This document shows positions 1 to 13,100 of a stretch of 64,000 bases of DNA, in pieces; the first letter of the stretch is position 1, and every line of letters starts with the position of its first letter. Origin of the DNA: Stichopus chloronotus (Eukaryota; Echinodermata; Holothuroidea; Aspidochirotida; Stichopodidae); the NCBI GenBank assembly GCA_021234535.1, contig CM037833.1, positions 21,077,738-21,141,737 of the forward strand, in the 5' to 3' direction. The position numbers and the translations under genes are program-made. Below the pieces are notes generated by a model. That model was given only the letters and a program-made list of their open reading frames with translations. It did no database searches and had not been told where the DNA came from.

Positions 1-11
1 AAAATATTCAC

Positions 12-1191
12 CTGCTGTAATAGGATAGGGGTCATTTGGCATGAGGAAGCCGCTGTAGCAGTTTAGAAATTCAACTACCATGGCGATGTCACCAAAGAGA
101 GTGTAGGGTAGGCCTTCAGGTAGAGGTACTGGCTTTGGAACTATCAACGGCTTCAGGTCAAGCACCTGGTCCTCGTACCTCTGTAAAAGAAAGGGGGACA
201 AAAAAAAAAGAAAGAAGTCAGTCACTGGCGAGTGGATCCACAGGTGAGGTGTCTGGAAAGCATGGTCCCAGAGGGGTATGAGAGCGTAGAGATGGGAGAG
301 GTAAGTAACCCCAGAGAGGACCTGATAGGTATTAGGGCAAGCATCGGAAACGGGGCGACTTCTTTCACGATTCCTTAAGCATAGGATTCAGCAAAAAGCT
401 ATATGCAGTATTTGTTTACATCATACCAACTGCTCACAGCCAAGTGGCAATTACTGAATGTAATTCCTCTCAAACTGACACAAAGGAAAGAACCGATCGC
501 TTGCTTCGATTTGCCCTCCGTGTATCCCAAAATTTCCCTACGTCGATACGTCTTTTTCTCCTTGGGTTGTAATCAGAATTCGGCCTATCTGTAACATTCA
601 CTCACTTTTACATTACATTTCACCTGGAGACAGCAGTAGGACATGTATAGAGAACAGAGGATGACATATCACAAACCTTGTTTATTTGATAATTTCGGAA
701 CAATGTGATAGCGGACTATCACTCAGGGCAGGGTTGTTGATTTTTTTTATTTGTTTTAAAAAAATCATGATTTAAATCAAATAAATCGATTTAAATCAAA
801 TAAAATCGATTTAAACCAAGACTTTTTTTTAACAAAAATCATGATTTAAATCATTATTTTAATCTGTTTGATGTAAATCAAACTACTCTGAATCAGTGAA
901 TTCATCACCCCAAAGCGAATTATGAAATCAATCAAAGTTATGAATAACATCAATTTCTCATCAGGTTTACATCATCAATAAAATTTCAATCCTTATTGTC
1001 TGTGTGTTCTGGTGCCACGTTTTCCTTTCATCCCAACCTTTGGATAATTTCCAACCTGTCGGGCGAGCCTCACCTTGGCTTTTTCCTTTTCCTCTTCCAA
1101 CTTCTTCTTCTTCTCCTCTTCTCGTTTCTTCTTTTTCTCTCCTCTCTTGGCCTCTAAAACTTTCTTCCTCTCTTCTGGAGTCAGCTTTTGC
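12..1191 (-). CDS. BAZ1B: BAZ1B exons 11-12, charged helix and start of DDT domain
   Basis: Exon 11 (1191-1074) encodes QKLTPEERKKVLEAKRGEKK and a Lys/Glu-rich helix ending EKEKAK. Exon 12 (180-12) encodes RYEDQVLDLKPLIVPKPVPL, then PEGLPYTLFGDIAMVVEFLN and CYSGFLMPNDPYPITA. TLFGD, VVEFL and CYSG are DDT-domain hallmarks and match BAZ1B nearly residue for residue. The exon ends in phase 1 at a GTGAAT donor, 11 bases from the window edge. The intron between the two exons (181-1073) holds AT-rich palindromes at about 738-890. Confidence 0.9.
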
Positions 1192-4100
1192 CTGAATATT
1201 GTTTTGAAAGGAAGAAAAGACGACATTCCATGGGGTTGCAGATCTGAACCTTCATTTGAAGTAAACCTGGAGCAACAAGATGACATACTGAACCAGCAAC
1301 CAAGCCTTGGTCTTACAGTACTTCATTAAAGATTTCACATTGTTTGAAGTTCTCAATATTTTACCTCATCTTTCTGGTTACTTGCACACAAGGGAAAGCT
1401 ATGACTTTACAGTGTGTTAACAAGGAAAAGTGACCCCTAAAGGGAAATAGGGCATTTGTTTTAGAGAAAACATCCATATTTTTAAAACCAATGTTTGAGG
1501 ATGTAGAATGATAGGTTATTCAAAATAAGGAAGTTCATTAGCCTTCTTTTCAAGAAATAACCTTCTCACAGATAGAAATTCAGTTATTTCTTGCTCAATA
1601 ATTTGTTCACCCACACTTTTCAAAGTTCAAATGATGCATCTTCCGTTACTCATCACATGCATAATGTTTTTAGGAGATGAAGTTTTGGTAGATGTTTATT
1701 GATGAGACAGAATGTTTTAACAACGATTACCGCTATTTTCTTTTGCATGTCATGTTGGTGTATTCTAAACACCCTATTCCCCTTTAAGTCCCTCACTGTC
1801 TGCTTGATGGCTTTACAGCTGTTTGTGTTCAAGTCTAAAATTTATAACATAATTCCAGACAAACACTCTTCAAAGGGGTCCTAAATGGTTCTCTATGGAT
1901 ATAAACATTTTCCTCTTGAAACTTTCAACACATCGTGCAGTAGATGTGAGATGTCTGCAGAGGCACAGGGAAGTAGAGGAATCTGAAGTATGTAAATAAG
2001 AACTCACTGTACAGTAGCTGAGTGTTGATTGGTCATCCAGTGTCTGTCATTATGAATATGCAAGACCAACCATGCACACACCAATACATGTTATGTTTTG
2101 TATGAGGTTGTGCACTTGTGTCTCAAGACAAGTATATCATACCTGATACACCTGATACAGTCAGGTTAGGTCAGAGGTAGCAGGAAATATTAGCCTTATA
2201 AGGCCCAGACTTATTATAATGCTCAACATCATGTTACGGATTGGGTGGCAAACATTTATGCCCTCTCCAGAACAACAAACTCAACAGATACCATGAGCAT
2301 ATTACATGCACGTCATGCCATGCAGGGGAATCCTTCTCGAGAGGATGGCTCGAAACAAAATGGAAACTTTTTAAAGGGAACGTTGGGACACACAAAATGA
2401 AATGTCTGTCAAAGAAATTGTCCTCTACCACTCATCAGAGACTAAATCAGAGGGTAACAACTGTATGGTCTGAAGTGTATTCAGGGGTGGGAGGTATGTG
2501 GTGGGGGGTGTGTGTTTGTTTTAAGTTCTTACCATTTCATACGGGCCTCAAACACCTGTGCTCTGGCCATTACATCACCTTGGATGAGAGGTTTCAGAGC
2601 TGAGATCTGTTTCTTTGTCAGCAGTCTAGCAGCTTGGCCTACCAACCTGTTGTAAAGGTTCTTGTCATTAGCACGTTTGGCCCTCATCATCCTGTTGATG
2701 TAAAACCAATAAGCAAAAGTTTCTGGATTTTTCTGCATCTTTCTTAGTGGTTAAATCACAGATGTGATGCAAACACTGGATGAAATTATTCCCCATATGT
2801 GAGGAGGACTTACTTGGCAGCGATGGGTGGTTCCCGGGGCGTTAACGGGACAACTGGTTTCGCCTTCTTGTAGTGGATCAGAGCGTCGTCATCGCTGCTG
2901 TTGTACTCGGGCTGCGGCCTCTTCTTGCTGGAGAAGTTGAAAAGGGTGACTTGCTTCAGGGACTAGAGAGAGAGATTCAGAGAGAAAATAACAACAGACA
3001 AAACGACAATACTACGATGAACGACATTGTGATGAACGACACTGCGATGCACTATGATGAACAACACTGCAATAAAAAACACTGCCATGTACAACACTGA
3101 TGAATAACACTGTGATGAACGATGCTGTGATGAACAAAATTGTGATGAACGACAGTAAGCTGAAGGGCACTGATACATGACTATACAGAGCATACTGTAC
3201 TGCGCCTCTCAATAGTTCAATTAAATTACATGTGCACCTGAAAGTTGGTTAAAATGTGTTTTCCAAAGAAAGTCTAAACTATACAAGAAAGCAGCTTAAA
3301 ATTTTGGTCTAAAAGGTTTGATGTGTTCTATAGATACTTGAACAGCACTAAAGGGTCACCGACCAAGATTTTCTTAAAATTTGATGAGTTGGCAGAGAAT
3401 GACCCGATACCAAAGAGGTAAAAAGATACCTTAGACTTGGACGTTTTCACTGGTAGTTTCTTCTGTTTCAGAGGTGTCTTTTTTCCTACCGGCGGCCTCT
3501 TGACGGCACTTTGTGCCGCTTTCTGAGGACTTTTACCCTTGATTGGTGTCCTTGGCTTAGCAGGGCTACCGTTCTTTGATTGGGCATTGCCGGTTTTCTT
3601 CTTGGGTGGCGATGCCTTCAGGGTCTTTGCGAGCGTTGCAAGACTCATTGTCTTCTTTGAAGGTGACTTCTTTGGGCTCACGACCCCTTTCTTTGGTGGG
3701 GAGAGTTTTGTGGGGGACTTTTTGAGCCCAGTGGGTCTTGCCTCTGGCTTGGAAACTTTTGCTGGAGATTTCCTGAAAACTTTTGGTGATGCTTTGCCTC
3801 TGTCCAAAACTTGCTTACTAGCAGCAACTTTTGGACTCAAGATTTTTGCTCCTGCCATGGACTTCTGCCTAAGTTTAGAAGCATTGTTTTTGACAACTTT
3901 CTTGCCACCTTTGGCAGCGACCGTGCTGGTGTTGCTCTTCTTACCCACACCTTGTCCCTTTCCTGGTTTTGCTACCTCGTTAGAAGCCTTCGGGGTTTTC
4001 CGCTGGCTTCCCGCGACCTTTCCTGCGGACTTCCGTTCCGCTTCCGCAGTCCTGTCGGGAGGAGTCGGACAGTTGCCTCTCCTCCTGCTCAGCGGTAAGA

Positions 4101-7100
4101 AGTGATCTGCTAGCGTCCGCCTCACTGGTGTGAGGGGCTTCCCCTCTTTCTGGGGAGAGAGTTTCTTTGAGAGGTCTATGAGAATGATATCCGAGTCAGA
4201 GGAGTCTGACGAATCTGAATCTGATGAAGACGAGTCCGAAGAATCGCTGACTATCTCGACTTCCTTCGCAGAGTTCCCCCCCTTTTTTTTGACAGATTTG
4301 TACTTTGACATGTCATTCTTTGCAGCTTTGGTCTTTTTTGAGGTTTTTGGGGAAGCTTTCACCGAAGTCTCGCTCTTCACGGAACCCAGGGCCTTCAGGA
4401 GGCCTTGTTTCATCACCGCGGTCGGTCTCTCCGTCCGTGGACTTCCCCTATGCGCCGCCTCTCCCTCCGTGGTCTCCACTGAGGGGTTATTGCTCTTTGA
4501 CTGTGGTGAACTGTAGCTGTGGTCCAAGAGCACTTTCTCTGGACTTGGGGAAAGGTGAGCGTCCCTGTACTCCTCACTATCCATGTCAACGATGACGACT
4601 GGTTTAGATTCATCCTTCACGGGGGTTCTCTCTCCATTGCGGGGGACGGGAGAGCCACCGTTTTCCACCTTCGCCTTCTTCACCGGTTGTGCGGACGGAC
4701 TCGCCACCGTGGGCTTACGCTTGGCGGCACCTTTCAAGCCACGTATTGATATCTGTGGCCAAACAGATAAAAGCTGTTACAGTGGAAATTTTGGCATATA
4801 TTTAAATGACAGTATGAGGAAATTACAATTGGAGAAAAGCATGAAAATTTAAAAAAGGTTTATGCTGCCTTGTGTTCCAGTTGCTTCACAATGACACTTT
4901 GGATAACGGGAGAGAGGCTTAGGTGAGAAAGTGGAGCGTGGGGGGAATTTGGGGCTAGTGATGGGTGGGTATAACTTTGCCATTTTTAATTTACTTGAAA
5001 TAATGCCTGAATGGTGTCATACCAAAAGCATTTTTGCTGTTGTGATGAAGCTAGTACATGAAATGAATTAGCTGACATCACTATCATTCACTGTTATCAC
5101 CAATCACTATCTACATTCTTCCCACTAGGTGCAAACAAAACCGAAAGTGAACTGAAAGACATTACCCTAGTCGAGGGCAGCATGGTTTCAATCAATTTGT
5201 TGCGGATGTCCAAGGACTTCACCACGTCGGGGGTCACCACCCAAGTACTGTTGACCTTTGTCCCTGCCTGAAGGGCGTTGGAACGGATAAGCAGGCTGAT
5301 GAGCTCCGGGGAAGGGACATCCTCGCAACGACTGTGAACGGAATCGAGTGAGAGGTCACATACAACTAAATACTTTCAACTCCGTTTAACTTTTAGGAGG
5401 TTCTAAAAATTCATGATTCGACAGTTAAAACATTACAACGGAGGAAGATGAAAGTGAGAGAAGGGTTTCCTCTCTTTGCTGAAATTATTTTTTCATGATA
5501 TTTTCCATAATTTTCAGGACATTTTATTGATCTTTTCAAGGACTTTCAAAAACTATAGACCCCTTTCATTGACATCACATAACAAACAAGCGTGTCCTCA
5601 CCTGAGAACGAATAAACAAATAGTACATATGGCTACTTTGGGCCTCTGCGGATCCAATGGCAGAGATGCAACGTGCACACGTTAAAATTTAGTGGCTTGT
5701 CCTTGAGGAGGGCACTCTACAGTATCACTGCAACGTCACATGGATGGGGTCTTTTGAGGAGACAATTTAATCTGCTTGTACACTAGTTTTTTTGAAAAAG
5801 AGAAAAAGGTGACTACTTATCTGTGAAGTTTTCTGAACATTCACTGTGTTTGGAATATATCAAAACTGATTTATGTGGCCTGATACGAAGAAGGAAATTC
5901 ATGACTTTTCAAGGATTGCAGACCACTATTGTGAAAGCACTTTTCAGTTTTGTATTTTAATGCATCAAAATCTAAGGATTTTAAGGACCTGCGGGAAACC
6001 TGAGGCAGATAAAAGAAAAAAAAAAAACGAAAAGAGGAATTACGTGAAGAGTGTGTGTGGGGAGAGGGGGAGGAACGTGGCAAGGTAGGAGGGAGGAGGC
6101 AGTAGAGAGGAAGCAGGAGAGAGGGAGCAGGATGAAACAAAACAGATGGAGCAATCAAAGTCACCAGAGTGGTAACTACAGACAGGGAATAATTTACACA
6201 GTACCACATCTCATGTTGCTATGCAAAATGGCCAAATTCCTACGCATACGGAATTTTGTGTAGCAGGTCTTGTGCATGAAACATCGCTAAGAACTGTCAC
6301 TCATTTGCAAGAAAATACCTAAAAAAGCCCTGAAAACTGCTACGCAAATTTTGGGAACTAAATTCTTTTCTGATGAGGCCAGGAAGGGCTGGCAGACCAA
6401 CGGCACTGATAGTGTTTTCCCTGTGTTGCCATGACAATTGATCAATCAATATGACACACTGAAATTTATGGGGGAAAAAGTTAAACAAGAAAGCCAAGAG
6501 GCTTAGTGATTCCTTGCCACTAATACATGCACTTCCATTAATTTTTTTTCAAGTTGCAGTTTACTGTAGTAACCACAGGATATACCAGATGACGCCATTA
6601 ATACTGCACACCATTTTCCAATACCTGCTGTATGCATGTAATGTAAGATAACACTGGTGGCCAAGAATTCTCCATGCAGCCTGCACAGTGGTAGCCTAGG
6701 TACAGTAAAAATTTCCAAGGAACAAGAGATATACTCATATGACAGTTGAAATGACTGCCAATTATATAAACTACATAAATTCCTCCATCTATCGCATCAT
6801 ATGACCAAGTAATAACTTATTTATCTCTATTGCACAATATGAGTTTTCCCTAACAGAAATCTTCCAAGTGCAACTGTCTCCACTTCAGAAAATAAATCTA
6901 TTCTACATTGTTTGATGACAGAAGGAGCGCTGTATCTCAGATAATGATTCCTCTGGGAAAGATAAGGGTCAACCTTTCTCCAATTTTCCACAGAGGTCAT
7001 TGGTCAATCACCATTTTCAGACCAAACAAATGTCTCAGATGGAACTAAAAGCCAATTATGGCTTTGAAAACTAAGTGAGCACTTTTAACTGTCAAAACAA

Positions 7101-10100
7101 GAGTAATAAATAAAAGAATTATGATACCAAATACTATACAGCTGAATTGGGGACTAAATAGAAACTCAAAGGTGTATTGTACCTGCTGAACTTAATTAAC
7201 CAAATTGGGCTTCTAGATACTTTACAGATGCTTTCAGACATACAGTATTTTATCAGAAACCAGCATAATGCCAGCTGAAGATGCATAGATGAAGTTTCAT
7301 CATTATAAACCAAAGACTTGTGAAATTAGTAGAGCAGCTACACTTTATTACCTAACTGTCAGGTAAAAGTTTTCAAATTGGAACTTCCTAAATGTGCAAG
7401 CATTGCTAGTCTTTGCTTGGAAGGGAGCTCAAATACCTTCCACCCATAGGAAAAGACAGAAGGAGAGAAACATCAGCAAAGGTCTTAACACTTTGTACTC
7501 AAGGACCTCAGATGACCTTTGACCCACATCAAAACTTAAACCAGTAATTATATTTATATACTCCATCTAAAAAGAACAACTTTAAAGTGTGAAATTGTCT
7601 CCCCTTTGTAAATATTGAAATTATCTCCTCCTTTGTAAATAGTGTGTTTACAAGTTTTTTTCATGTTACAACCTCTGATGACCGCACATGACCTCTGATC
7701 ACAAGACATACCCTCACCTTATTTACTTAGAAAGTCCTACATACCCTTGAAGGTCAAAGTTTGTGCAATGTGCAGTTCATGAGGTACTGCAAACATGTTT
7801 TGTCTATAGTCTGTCTGCAGATGACCTCTGGTGACCTTTGGCATCCACCAAAATCAATCCCAGTCAAGATCTTTAAATGACCTCCCCACACACTGACTTT
7901 GGACTCTCTTGCACATTCCCTTCAAAAGATAGAGTGTTCACAAGCTTTTCACATTATGACCTCTGATGACCCCAGATGACCTTTGACCTACAAGAATACC
8001 CTCACAATCTCACTTACTTACAGGGCAGTACATACCACCCACGTTTGAAAATGATGCAACTTGTCGTTACTGAGATACTGCAAACATAGTTTGTACACAT
8101 TCTGCCTGATGGTGACCTCAGATGACCTTTGACCTTCACCAAAAACAATCCCAGCCAAGATCTTCATATGTTCTATCAACACACCAACTTTGACCCACCT
8201 TACACTTTCCCTTCAAAAGCTAGAGTGTTCACAAGATTTTGCTCACACACATACATACACACACACACACACATACGCACGCACATACACCGAATCACCA
8301 TCGCAAAGATTCCTTGCCCGCCTTCGGCAAGGAATCAAAAAGGAAAGTTTCATTTGTTCCTACAATTGTTGCAACATATTGGTGTGCATAGTACATGCCA
8401 CTAAAATTTATGGTGAGTCAATTTTTTTTCACAAAATCCATTATTTTGTTTGACCCTATGGATAATTTGTTTGAGGAAACACTGAGCAGCACATGGAATT
8501 TAAAGCAATACGAAAACAGGTAGTCGTGTGCAACAGAATGGAAAAAGGTGTACATGGCAAAGTGGCGACTGATAAATGCAGCTATTAAATGTATGTACAT
8601 GTCTGAAGGGAGGGGGGTGGGAAGTTGGTAGAAAAATGGGGAAAAGTGGGAGAAACTGAAGGGTGTAAAATTTGGAGAGGTGAGAGGAGGCAAACAGGCA
8701 GGACACAGAACAATCACAAGAGAACTAATGAATGCAGAGAGCTGATAACATGAAGGAGGGGGACGACAGATACTTGACGACATCGCCGAGCAGGTCAGAG
8801 CGGGTGAGAGAAGAAGGGTGGAACGTGTTGAGGACTTACATTAGATCTGACGCAGGCACAGAGCTGATGACCTTTCCGTTCTTCCCGCCGATTTGAATGT
8901 TATAGTACAAGACTGTGTTCTGTTTGGATCAAGAAAACGAAGCAAAGTTATTTGGCGTCAAAAGACATCCTGTCTTCACATTTCACTGGATGTGTGAGAG
9001 ACACTTTGTCTCTCTCTTGATGCATGGGTTAATAGCTGAGACGAAACTGTCTCCGGCGGTTCGAATTATAATCGATGCCGGGAACCGATAAAACCATTGA
9101 TCCGCCTACCAACAAACCTTCAGGTCAGGCCAAATGGGTCTACAGTACAGTCTACTCTGATAGAAATGAATGCAAAATAGCCAAACTTACAGAGAGACAA
9201 TTTCCAAATTACACTCACCTTATTGGATTTGCTCTTCCGTAAAAGTTCTGGTTCAATGATGTGGTTTTCTTTGTCGCTTGATGGAGATCCATTGCAAGTC
9301 TGGTTCTGTTTACAGAAGGAGAGAGAGACGAACACTAGATTTACCGAACATCGAGAACGGGACGGCTATTGCAATTGAGTCAAAGGAGAGAGCGACAGGG
9401 GGTTCCCGATCATCGAGAACTGGTCGACTATTGCAATGGAGCAAATGAGGAGAGCGACATAAGGTCACTGAGAGGAGTTTACAGTATGTCGCTCACTGAA
9501 TCATCGTGACCCAAACTACTATTGCAATTCGAGTGATTCACACTCGGAGTCTGCGAAAATTACAGTTTTTGTTCTGGCCGGATGGGACGATTCCCTATGG
9601 TATGGACCACTCTGTAGTGTCCCTCCATACTGTACTGTGCTTCAAAGTTCTACAACTAAAGATACAAACAGTTCCTAACCCTATCTCTGTAAAAATATGC
9701 GTAAAAATGTTATTCACACTGCTCATACTGAAAAGACACCTGCTGCAGAGCAGGACACGAAAGCACAGTATAAACAACTGGGCGGGGGATGGTTCACACA
9801 AAATGAATATTCAAAAACAAGTGAAAACAGTAGAAAAATATGAATAATGTGATCATGTGTTTCATCATCAACATTGCACATAGGGAGGCAAAATGGGGCT
9901 AGTTCTTTTATACAAATAATTGGTATCAGCTCTGAAATTAAGCAGCTTCCAATGCAGTCTACATATCACCAAAGGCAAATGTACCACACAATGATGGAAT
10001 CAAAATGGCAACCCAACCACCAGGTTAAAGCTCAACTTGTAGTACATCTTTAGAGGAAGCGAAGCTATGCTTTCCTAACCCAAAGATGAAAGAAAATATG

Positions 10101-13100
10101 CTTCCAATTTTTTTTTCCTTTGATTAAAATTACGCGAGCTGCGAGGTTGTACGACTTAACTTCCACTTTTGAATGCTGACATGGAACACTACTGTACTGT
10201 ATAATTGAAAAATCAAAGAAGACCATGGGGTGAATAAAACAATCAAGAAAACATCGAAGAAAAGTTGTTCTTACTGGATCAGTCTTCACTTGCAAAATCT
10301 GTCCTTTAATTCTACAAAGACGAAAAACAAAAAAAAATGGGAAACTACAGGTTTGTTTTAAAAGTTATGAAGAATGCATTATTATCATTATACTGTAGCT
10401 AAAACAATCAATACTGTGAGTAAATTGTGTAACATTGGTCCCAAATGGCAAAGAAAAGAAGAGCCCAGGGGCACTACATGGTTCCTTGCATGAGGATTAT
10501 GTTAACTCAACTGTAGTCAATTAACCTTAACCGAGGTTAATCCACAATTTATCACATCACCCAAAGGTTTATGCCCCATTTTGTCCATTAGAATGATGAT
10601 TAGACAAAGAAGGTACTGTTGAAGAACTATCGCTCAGCACAATGTAATAATTTATGGTCCATATGGCCCAACCTGAAGTTGGACCCACAAATGTTGAACA
10701 CTGCAAAGATGCATCTTCATAACACAAGACTGTTTACCACCATGCAATGTTGGAGAACTTTTTGTTTTATTGCAGTTATAAGCCAGGTCTACATGGACTT
10801 GCAATTTTCCCACAACACCATGGAATACAAGGGCAAACTAGCCAAACACACAACTCAAACAATAACTTACATTTTTCCTTTACATTTGGCCAGCTCTACT
10901 ATTTCTCCGACGTGAAACTGGTCGTTGAATTGCTCCTCGATTTTGTTTACTAAATATTCCAGAGATCCAGTACCTGGAAGAAATACCAAAACAGTACAGA
11001 TATGAAAGCATGTGGCACATAAAAACAGACAAAGAGAGTGTGTACAATGCTGTTACAAGAAAATAAATACGCTGGCATTGACTGGCAAAAGAGGTTGAGC
11101 AGGATAAAGAGAGGATGGAAGTATTTTCTGTCTGCGGGCATCAGTCCTTTTTCAAATTATCACTGCAAGACTGAAGAAATGTTGAAATGTATACCGTACT
11201 CTCTCAATGCTTGTCACCGACATGTGATTCTTTAAAGGTCCTGATTTACAGATTCCAAATATTGCACACATCCAGTTCTTCCTCGGGATAACACGGACTG
11301 CTTGCAAAATTGAAAAGCAAAAACAGACGCTCTCAGGCGGACTTGTTAGGAACTCATCGTCTTGTATGCATACATTCTCTATCTATGACCACGATCCAAT
11401 GCATCTAAAGCATGGCACCACAGGATAGCCCCCGCAAAAGGTAGACTTGTGGGTGGAAAAAACTGCTTAAAATGTCATTCTCGCCCACCACCTCGGGGGG
11501 AAAAAAAAATTAGCATGTAATGAAAATAATTCAGAATGTTGATCAAGGACGGTTGTTTCATGATGAATTGACGATAAGCAAGTGCAGAGGTGGCGCTGTG
11601 GAACAAGTTCATTGTCAGGTGACCACTGCCTCCAGAATTTTGGTTTAATATCTTTTTCACAGGGTCAGTTCAGATGGGAAAAACCTTAGACCACTCTAAG
11701 ATAAAAAAAAAAAGTAAGAAAAAAAGAAAAGAAAAGAAAAAAAAGGGGTCGTGGCCTTACGGTTGCTGCTGTAAACTCTTTTGCTTAAAATGCCACCACC
11801 TTTATTTCGACTGGGTCACACCTGTACAGTAGTGTGCTGTAGGGTAATACTTTACTGAAATGGTTGCTAGACAACTTCGCCTCCTCCGACAAATACCGCC
11901 TGGACAAACACCCAGCGTCTTTTACCACCAGGTGAAATGCTATAACACCCACATGGAGGCTACATCCTGGGAGTGTCTTTCCACCAGGTAACATCCACAA
12001 GTTTGGCTCAATTCCAGAGGTATCCGACCAGGGGACTTGTCCAGGGGGTATCTGTTAGAGTGTACTTGTCCCATCACTGCTTAAATTACTCACTGTGATG
12101 GACCATCTGCAGAATGGTCTTCTGCAGAGGGAGAGACAGGTTCTCCAGCAGAACATTTTTGTATCTTTGCTCGGAGGCATGGGCCTCTTCATAGGTCAGT
12201 CCAGACTCTCCGCTGCTCTGGCAGGTCCAGAGAGGTTGCTGGTACAGGGCTAGCTGCTCCTTATATTCTCTGAGTTGTCACATCATGGAAAACAAAAAAT
12301 CATACAGTGCTGTAATGACTGTATACACTCTAGAACATTTTTTTCTTTTTTAATAAGTAGGTGGTTGCACAAGAAAGAAATGGTAGATGAGGACTTTAGA
12401 CTCATAGTTTTTTATCTTCCCCTCTCTTACCCTACAGTACTGTACCTTTCATTTTGGATACTGTAAGTATGCTGTTTTACTGTATTCAAAATTTCAGGAC
12501 AACAAGAACACCATGTGGTTTTGATGATACAGCCCAGCCTTGCTTTTCACAGTATTACTACTTACAATATCCACAGAGAAGTCCTATCTTTAATGAACAG
12601 TACAAATTCAGGGCTAGGAGTAGGGCTAGAAACCAATGATCGATAGCCATGTGGCTATCAGGCCCTTGTACTGATGGCTTTGGTGCCTCTCAGAAATTTT
12701 CTTCGAAATAATATAGACCTGCAACCACTTTGTTCTAATTGGCTATGCGCTTTTCTTACTGTACCTTACCTGAAGTCCTGCTTTCTTAAAATTCCTGGGG
12801 AAAAAAAAAATTAGGGCTTGATTTTCTAGGTTGTCCAATTCTCAGTAACAACTTAAAATTTTGCACAGCCAAACAAAAGTTACAAAAGAGTTGGTTGCAG
12901 ATCATCTAACCATATTTTTTTTTCACATCCATTGGCCAACAATTTCTAGGGTTGCTCAGATCTAATGATTAAACAGTTAATGAAGCTTGATGAAAGGATA
13001 TGAATGGTAAGCCTACTGTACTGCATCAAAGAGGATTTTCAAAGACCATACAAAACCACATTTTCACAATGAACAGAACGGGTAAACACTACTTGAAAGG

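Noticed and set aside
3539..4105. 188-codon plus-strand open frame
   Set aside because: It is the antisense shadow of the BAZ1B Lys/Ser/Pro-rich exon, which has homology, splice signals and phase support.
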